The notes under the pieces: model-generated
What the model saw: only the letters and a program-made list of their open reading frames with translations
Database searches by the model: none
Told to the model about the DNA's origin: nothing
Origin: Gymnopus androsaceus JB14
Lineage: Eukaryota; Basidiomycota; Agaricomycetes; Agaricales; Omphalotaceae
Direction of reading: 5' to 3'
Length of the DNA stretch: 64,000 nt
NCBI GenBank assembly: GCA_009733575.1
Contig: ML769442.1
Span: 62,001-126,000, forward strand
Made by a program: the position numbers and the translations under genes
Shown here: piece after piece, positions 57,263-64,000 of the stretch
How the letters are laid out: each line of letters opens with the position of its first letter
Numbering within the stretch: the first letter of the stretch is position 1

Positions 57263-58704
57263 CATCAGCAAAAATGGTCTGGGCCTTGGATGACCTGAGG
57301 ACACTTAAGGATTACCTAGGTCTCCTAGGACTCCCAGGACTCCCAGGACACCTAGGTCTCCCAGGCTTGCATAAGTCCACCCCCTTCTTCCTGGGCTTCT
57401 TGAAGGAATCTGAGGGAACCTGAGGAAGCCTGAGGAGGCTTGAGGCAGCCTGGGGAAGCCTGAGGCAACTTGAGGTAACCTAGGGATACTTCTGCTGAGT
57501 TATACAACCCAAAAAATAATTCTCATACTTTATTATTCAGCTGTATTGTTTTGCTCAATTTCCACATTCATATTACCTAAACCTTATTATCTCATTAAAC
57601 TCATAGAATTTTGACTTATTTCAAAGTGAACTTATTTTTTGAGACTCATTAATGTTTTACTAGCCTTAACTTATGACTCGGAACACCTCACTTAAATGTT
57701 TTTAACTCAAGTTCAAGTATAACATATTTATCAAGTTAACTATCACTTCATGATGAATCTGATTTGACCCCATCAACAGAGTTTTAATTGTAAGCAGTCT
57801 ATGGGCACCCACGTGGTTTGGCGCTTATTTGGGCGCTTATTTTACGCAATTATATGCAGATAAATTCAAATAATTGGGGTGTCTACTGTTCTTGTAATGA
57901 TATTTATACACATTATAATTCAATGTACTAGTTTATTGAAGCTATTTAGCTTGTAATCCTAGTTCTAAATAAATCTCAGGCTGTCCCAGGCTTCCTCAGG
58001 CTTCTTCAGGCTGCCTCAGGCTCCCTCAGGTTGTACTCAGGTTGTGCTCAGGTTGCACTCAGGTTCGTTGAAAGATACACTTGCAATCATGGACACATGA
58101 TCAGGTACTTTGTACCATGATATTCAACCTTACCAATCATCAAAATCACATTCCTATGTGTTGATATCATTTCATTAATATCATTCACTAATTACGTACA
58201 TGTGATTATAGTTAGGATATCAACTGCTGATGTATATACATACATCACATTGTAGGGACCATTGTATGCATGTACACTTACTAATACTGTACCTATTATT
58301 AGATTTAGGGTACTGTATTAGTTTTACAGACATTTAGTATATAAGCTGCAGTAGTTTACCTGTAGAAAAATATTGCTCTGCATACTACTGCTTCACTGTC
58401 CTCTCAGACAATACTAAACTCTTCAACAACTGTTTCATCCCTCAAGCCTTACACTTGGTTAGTGATGTGATTTCACCATTTGGTCTCACTTGCTGTTCAA
58501 CAAGGTTGTGCTCAGGCTGTAATGAGACTCCCTCTGGTGATATCAGGATTTGGGCAAATTCCTAGGTAGCCTAAGTCACCCTCAAGTGATATCAGGATTT
58601 GGGCAAATTCCTAGGTTGCCTAAGTCACCCAGGCTGCCCAGGTTGCCCAGGTCATATTAGTCTAACCTATAGGCTATCCCAGGCCCAGACCATTTTTGCT
58701 GATG
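57263..58704. mobile_element. Plavaka-ended element (1442 bp)
   Basis: Ends CATCAGCAAAAATGGTCTGG and its exact complement are flanked by TT (57261-57262, 58705-58706). Subterminal arrays: CCTAGGTCTCCTAGGACTCC and CCTGAGG words on the left, CAGGCTTCCTCAGGCTTC words and CCCAGG on the right. No transposase. The same end and array as 49730-50039, so the short one may be a deletion derivative. Confidence 0.85.
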
Positions 58705-58706
58705 TT

Positions 58707-59159
58707 GCACTGATACACAGTTTCAATCAGTACAGGTTGACAGTATATTCAAAATGTGATAAATTGCTTAAACTGCTTTGAATCAGTTTAAATCAGTACA
58801 CATTTACAGCAAGTTATACCAGTGAAAATCTTGCATTACATCTAATAAACAAGCTTACAGTGTCATTTATTACTCCAATCTTGATCAAGATGTACTTTCA
58901 ATAGTTTATGAGAACTTCCTGTAACATGGATGTTGTAAAGTGTTACATATCTGGTAGCAAATAGCATATAAATGATCAGTTCATGTCAGTTTATACTGAT
59001 ATAAACCAATTTGAATCTGAACTGATTTAAACTCATAAATTGTATTGTATTACACTGGTTGTATCAGTACAATTCATGATTTATTGGATTTGGATGCTAG
59101 GAAGCATTGCACTTCCTACCAAGTCTGCATGTGTCTGATCAGACCAACGGATGATGGAC
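58707..59159. other. AT-rich flank with CAGTTTAAA words, no gene
   Basis: Continues the AT-rich host sequence interrupted by 57263-58704, with TGAATCAGTTTAAATCAGTA and GATTTAAACTC words, possibly the other arm of an older TIR element. Confidence 0.35.
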
Positions 59160-60120
59160 CGGAAATCCGAATGGCAATAGCCTGCCGGTTTGTGACAGGT
59201 GCCCAAACCTTTGTTCTTTCTCTTACTGCCGCAACAACACCACAACAACACCATTCCCAACCACTAAACTCCGACGTCTACAGTCATTTATTCCACAGTC
59301 GCTGTTTCGAATGTTCTAGTGATGCTACCAACGGAATTCCCACTATTCCCTCTTGATAAATTGACTCCTCTAACATTTTCCCCCAAATTCCCCAACATTC
59401 CAAATGCTACAAGACCAGTCTTGACACAGCTCCCAGATCCATTTGTTTCTCAAACCAAATTCCCTATCCCATCATCCTCTCATTTGCTTACTATTGCTAG
59501 GGATTGGGAACCGTTCCAATGACTCACTATGACTTGCAACTATACTCGGAATTGTGTTGTCACTGCGCGTCGAACTCGCAGTTCTGAATTATATTACCAT
59601 CACAACAATACCCTCTTCATTCTCTTACGGTGTCTACATACCTGCAATTCCCGAGTACCTTCCCTACCCTCCCTTATACTACTACCAATTACCTATTTTT
59701 TTACGGTGGTACAACGAGTCGACCCTCTTGGATGATACATTGTATTCTCCCTTTTTCGAGAGACAACTCGCACAGTACTGCATGAGCTGCAGCCCAGTCA
59801 AATGCACCAGTCGCGCAGTTTGTTCTACTGCACAAATATGCATACGCAGGTTGACAAGACCATTATAGTTGTATCAATTACTGTCTGACAACCTATATAA
59901 GCTGAGGGCCTTGCCTGTAAGGTCCCCAGATCAGTTATTTTGGAATTATATCAGTTTTCTTCTCTCATTCTGTCTCTCTTTCTTTCTCAGTCTCTCAATC
60001 TCTCAATCTCTCTCCAAAGTTTCTATTATCAACCAACACAACCTTGATCTTGAATCCACAAACCCGTTAGACATATCTGCCCAGTGGTTTCCATTGGCAC
60101 AACTCATATTATCAGCTATT
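59160..60120 (+). other. Retrotransposon-like leader remnant, tentative
   Basis: Short, frame-broken, Pro/Thr-rich open stretches (59319-59520, 59554-59860) resemble a gag N-terminus without motif support. At 59890-60000 a TATA-like CTATATAAGCTGAGGGCC followed by a CT-rich run (TCTCTCTTTCTTTCTCAG) looks like an LTR promoter and leader. GCAATAGCCTGCCGGTT at 59174-59190 recurs at 6749-6765 inside the kinase-capturing element, with following bases also alike. Confidence 0.3.
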
Positions 60121-60660
60121 TAAATCACTCACCACTAAAATGGTTCCACCTTCCCATTCAACATCACCTAGAGAAGTCAATGTGACATGCTCTAATATTG
60201 GACCAAATAAATTGCATTGCATTGTACTTTGAAACCCTAAGCACAATAAGGTGAAATAATGATCAGTGTCTTATAGTTGCCTTATTCGGTAATTACATGA
60301 CCCAAAAAATCACGTGAAGAGAGGGAGGGTCCAGTGCCAAGGCTGGAAAAAAAAAAAAATCCAACCCCTAGTATGAAATGTTTTTTTTTGGACCCCCTTG
60401 GTTTAAACTGGCTTGTACTGGTCATTTTTACATCTAAAGATAGAGTGCCCCAACATAATAATGCTCGCAAATGTGAATGTAATGGATGGATGAGAGGTGG
60501 AGATAGAACAAGAGGTATTCAAAAAATTAAATCTATACATGACATTGTATTCATTCATAGGCCCCTCCCCCCCTCCTACCTGCCATATAGGGAAATGATT
60601 CCCACAATAAGATGGTTTTTCACAGTGTTGTACCTAAGACTGAAGACTTAATGACTGGAA
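60121..60660. other. No gene recognised
   Basis: Contains A and T runs (60347-60359, 60381-60389) and CCCCCTTGGTTTAAACTG (60393-60410), an inverted match to 56271-56291. Nothing coding. Confidence 0.4.
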
Positions 60661-61162
60661 TTACTTATTGGTACTATCTGCATCTTCTTCAACTTCATCA
60701 GTCCTTGCCCATTTACCCTTCTGTTCCTTCTTTTTCAGCTCCTTTGCCTTTTCAGTAGCTTCAGAAGATGCATGCACGCAGCTGCGCTCCCCACCCAAAA
60801 TATGCGCAACCATAGCTTTCTTTTCACCAAGAATTGACCCAACTGTGGCACAGGCTAGGCTTTCAAGCTCAGTAAAGGTAGATATATTCATTGATGTGAG
60901 ACCTACCATTTTTGAAGGTTATTTCATCTGCGAGTCCAAGTGTATCTTTGTCATTGAGCTGTGCAATGTCCAGCTGGTTGCGGATACATCCAAGACAGAA
61001 GGCTTGATGATGAGAAGAATTTTCTTTTGGTCCCTGCCAGAAATACTGCCACATTTCTCCTTTCTGATGAGCCATTATAGAGGTTTCGGAGCTGAGAATT
61101 GGAATGCAACGTGCGTTGGTGGCGCGCGCAGTGGTGGTGGTGTACATTTTTTGATCACACAT
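60661..61162 (-). pseudogene. hAT-type transposase N-terminal (BED finger) remnant
   Basis: From 61162 downward: EMWQYFWQGPKENSSHHQAF, CLGCIRNQLD (BED-type C-x2-C), and, after a frame change near 60905, TELESLACATVGSILGEKKA, MVAHILGGERSCVHAS, then a Lys-rich end. The GEKxAMxAHxxGxxxCxHAS pattern is one I associate with hAT elements of Agaricomycetes. No catalytic core follows before the end of homology at about 60661. It is not continuous with the C-terminal hAT remnant at 1508-2060. Confidence 0.5.
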
Positions 61163-62068
61163 ATAATTAAGGCCTAATTAACCCTTAAGTCAAAGTCAAA
61201 ATCGGCTTGAACCCGTTCTTCTTTCCGCCCGAGTTACACTCTTTCAGTGAGAGTTCGACAACTTTGGGGTCATGGCAAAGGTCAGGGAGAGATCTGCAAC
61301 CACCGGAGGACTAGCTCACACACCTCCTACGGCGTATCTTCGTGTTCGTCCACAATGGGGCTCGCGATATAGATATGGACGGAGACAGGGAGAGGGATAG
61401 GGAAAGAGACAAAGACAGAAACCGAACTCCGGCCAAACGCGCTAGTGCAGACAATCTATACCCCAGTAGTACCTCCAGGTCCTTTGTACCCACAGGCTCT
61501 ACAGCTTTTGCGCCTTCGGCACCTCGTATACCACCGGAGTATTACATCCTTCGCATATGTGCGCCATGATGCAAGTCGTTCGCGGAGCCGGGATGCGAAT
61601 TATGACCCTCCTCCTAAACCTCCTCCCCCTACACGTGCGGAATATAGGCGAGGTGTTGATGTATATATGGATTATCCTCGTCCTCCCCATCCTGAGACCT
61701 ATGGTCATCCGAGGTTTTCGCCAAGGGGCTTGGCAGCCGTGGGGGGAGTCTATATCATGGTGACGTTAGAGATGTGAGGGATATAGAGACCTAAGGGACG
61801 ATAGAAGGTATATGCCTTCTCCGCCGTCACCTCCGCAATTGTAATAGCATATCCCCTTGTCCTTTGAGCTTCCCCGCGCGTTATATTTGAGTAAAAAGAA
61901 TAAAGAATCCCCTCAAGCACTTGTCACGAAAAAGACATTTGTTTTACGATCCACTTGTGGGTTTGAACTTCCGGCCTCATGACGGTATTTAAATGGAACA
62001 CAAATGAAAATTGATTTGTGGCCATACAGATACAGAGATACTAATCCTATGACAAATAGGCATGATGT
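61163..62068 (+). other. Arg/Pro-rich broken open stretch, unidentified
   Basis: From 61342 a frame reads DIDMDGDRERDRERDKDRNR, and after shifts at about 61500 and 61600 gives SRSRSRDANYDPPPKPPPPT and DYPRPPHPETYGHPRFSP. Charged RD/ER repeats and Pro-rich parts suggest a disordered, perhaps RNA-related, host protein fragment. I do not recognise it. The remainder to 62068 is the 3' flank of the OPT gene. Confidence 0.35.
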
Positions 62069-64000
62069 CTATGAGGGAGCAAGACACCTATCAGAAGCGT
62101 ACTTTCCATCATTACCCCACCACTGGAAAGAAAAAACAGTTAGAGCTGAAGGCAAACACAAAACTCGCAAGATAAAACTCACTTGTGGGAACTATTGAAT
62201 AAGGAAGGACGTTAGAGATGATGCGAGTAAGTTAGTATGGCTGGGACTCACAGGAACAGCAGGACCTGCGGCACCAAAAAGTGCTAGGTTAAGAATGAAT
62301 GATATGACCTGGGTTCCACCGTCAAGGGCACCAGCAACAATGTAGTTGTCTATAGGTGAAGGGATGAATTAGTAAGAAGTCCCACTTGATCTTTTCCCCA
62401 AAGAATTACATTTGGTGAAAGCACGAGGATACTTGTTACGGATCCAGTACTGAGAAATAACACCAAGCGCCATAGCTGTGTTCACTTGAGTGTTAAGCCC
62501 GACTACACAAAATATTTAGTATATCATGAACAAGCTGAATGATCAATAATTCGTACCACTGAGGTAACATGAGTACTGGAGAACAATACTTGTATTGAAG
62601 TTCTTGAGGAGGATGCTGCGGGGCCACTTGCGATGCAGCGCATATTGAATGATGGGAGGGACAGTACCAATAGCAAGAGCAATTGGGATCATGAAGTAGG
62701 TTTTGCCTGGACTGAACATCTCCCGTCCAAGAGCTCCCCAAGCAATAGCATTCGTGTTGAAACTCTGCGCATGCTGACCTGACCATAGACGGGTACCAGC
62801 AATGGCAAGTAAAGCCGCTCTCTGTTGACTTACGATAGAAAGCTCCATCACATAGTTTAAGAGAGCACCCTGGGAAGCAGTTGTAGGCAATGCTACACGA
62901 AATGCAATCAAAGACTTACGACAATACAACCCATGACTTGGACAAGGAAATTGACCTTGGGAGGGATCTTGAGGTACTGTCCAAGCTTCAAGTCTCCGAG
63001 AAGTGCAATGCCTTGTACTGTAGGCTGACTTCCGTATCTGGTAGACACGCAACTCAAGATAACGGGATTAAGAAGAGTCACTTCAACTTACAAAGCAGCA
63101 TACATGGTGGCTATGGGGTCTCCCGGAGCCATCTAAAAGGACAGGTGTGATCAGAGAGAGAATGGGTTAATGAGCTCATGGGTCAGGTACATAGGATCCA
63201 ATCATTGAGTAAAAGCCATCAAGTTGAGTGCTATACTGCTGGTAACCAAGGATGGCGGAAGTTGTGCAGTATGCAATGGTAAAGACACTTGAGAGGAGCA
63301 GAATCTATGAATACGTGGGTCTCAGTTATGTATGCACCCAGTCAATGATGGGTACTTACAATGGTAAGCTGCCACCAGGTGAAGTTGGATTTCCCTGTGT
63401 AATTTGTAGCCTGGGCCATGCCATAGGCAATGGCAAGCAACGAAAGAAACCAATATTTGGGAACTTTCTCGTATCTAACCCCAACCTATCAGATATTGTG
63501 AAGGAATAATAAATGTCATACTTACCGTTTCATCGCAGTGTAGTGCTCGTCATGAGTAACAGTTAGCGTCTTGTTCCATGGGTTCAGCATGCGGAAAAAT
63601 GGAAGCAACTCATTCCAGTAGAAACAAAGGACATGCGAAACAGTAGCACTGGGCGTGAGGAACCGAACAAATAGCGGGGCAAGGTGGAACAGAAATGGAG
63701 AGAAAGCGAGTATGGCACGGGTGGGGCGTCGGGGGAGGCCACGAACCGAGGTAAAGGGTGGAATGGAAGCAGATCAACAAATCAGTCAAGACTATTGAAA
63801 TCAACAAAGGGAAGCACTCACCCCATGGCAAGGTTAGCAATTATGAAGTACAAGGCATTCGTGGCCGCAAAATAAGCCGGCTAATAGATGTATTGAATAG
63901 TTGTGATATCGCAGATATAATTGAAAAACTTACCCCAACTTCAGCATACTTGATGGGGTCGAACTTGTTGTCAGTCAAAATGGCGGTTTGATTGTACTGC
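62069..64000 (-). CDS. Oligopeptide transporter (OPT family), C-terminal part, 5' end outside window
   Basis: Many short exons join with GT-AG introns: QYNQTAILTDNKFDPIKYAE (64000-63934), YFAATNALYFIIANLAMG (63880-63822), ATVSHVLCFYWNELLPFFRM (63648-63526), YEKVPKYWFLSLLAIAYGMA (63474-63360), an exon with YQQYSTQLDGFYSMIGSY (63304-63191), MAPGDPIATMYAA (63132-63092), YGSQPTVQGIALLGDLKLGQ, then LWSGQHAQSFNTNAIAWGAL and MFSPGKTYFMIPIALAIG, a YWIRNKYPR exon, GALDGGTQVISF, and WWGNDGKYASDRC before TAG at 62069. These are OPT signatures; the protein is a plasma-membrane proton-coupled peptide transporter. No stop or frameshift seen, so it is probably a working host gene. Confidence 0.9.

Noticed and set aside
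61960..61985. tRNA T-arm-like GGGTTTGAACTTCC
   Set aside because: No matching acceptor stem, D-arm or anticodon arm could be placed around it.

Overview
The window is fungal, almost certainly an agaricomycete (mushroom-forming basidiomycete). Host-type genes have many 45-65 base introns with GT-AG borders. The mobile elements (Plavaka-type CACTA transposase, DUF6532 cargo gene, hAT elements with acidic C-terminal tails, a DIRS-type retrotransposon, Ty3/gypsy elements) are ones I associate with that class. Species cannot be named from sequence.

Most of the window is nested transposons. Excising an insert and one target-site copy often restores the interrupted gene, which fixes many boundaries to the base. 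Layout: 1.5-2.1 kb, hAT C-terminal remnant; 3.5-12.5 kb, Ty3/gypsy gag-protease remnant (minus strand) carrying a 2.26 kb TIR element with captured histidine-kinase exons and a 1.63 kb Tc1/mariner element; 13.8-23.4 kb, second, fuller gypsy element (minus) carrying a 3.7 kb DNA transposon with 8-base target duplication and two MITEs; 24.0-35.0 kb, 11 kb Plavaka element with an intact transposase and three cargo genes, including a truncated DNA topoisomerase II; 36.4-40.8 kb, TPR-CHAT protease gene; 41.3-46.5 kb, a Plavaka-ended non-coding element holding a large foldback palindrome and further inserts; 47.7-54.4 kb, a decayed DIRS retrotransposon with two inserts; 55-61 kb, non-coding repeats, a Plavaka-ended element and a hAT BED-finger remnant; 62.1 kb to the end, C-terminal part of an oligopeptide transporter (OPT) gene.

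Genes with open reading frames once introns are removed: the Plavaka transposase, the truncated topoisomerase II, the TPR-CHAT protein and (partial) the OPT transporter; the DUF6532 gene looks intact but its middle introns were not all solved. The other coding regions are broken. A recurring lesion is TGA where an arginine CGA would be expected, which points to C-to-T change at CpG.

Best candidates for something undescribed: the Plavaka element carrying a topoisomerase II that keeps ATPase and TOPRIM domains but lacks the DNA-cleaving half; the capture of group III histidine-kinase exons by a TIR element; a family of elements sharing CATCAGCAAAA ends and 2-base target duplications with the Plavaka element; and a pair of MITEs each built around four GTGACNNGTGAC boxes.
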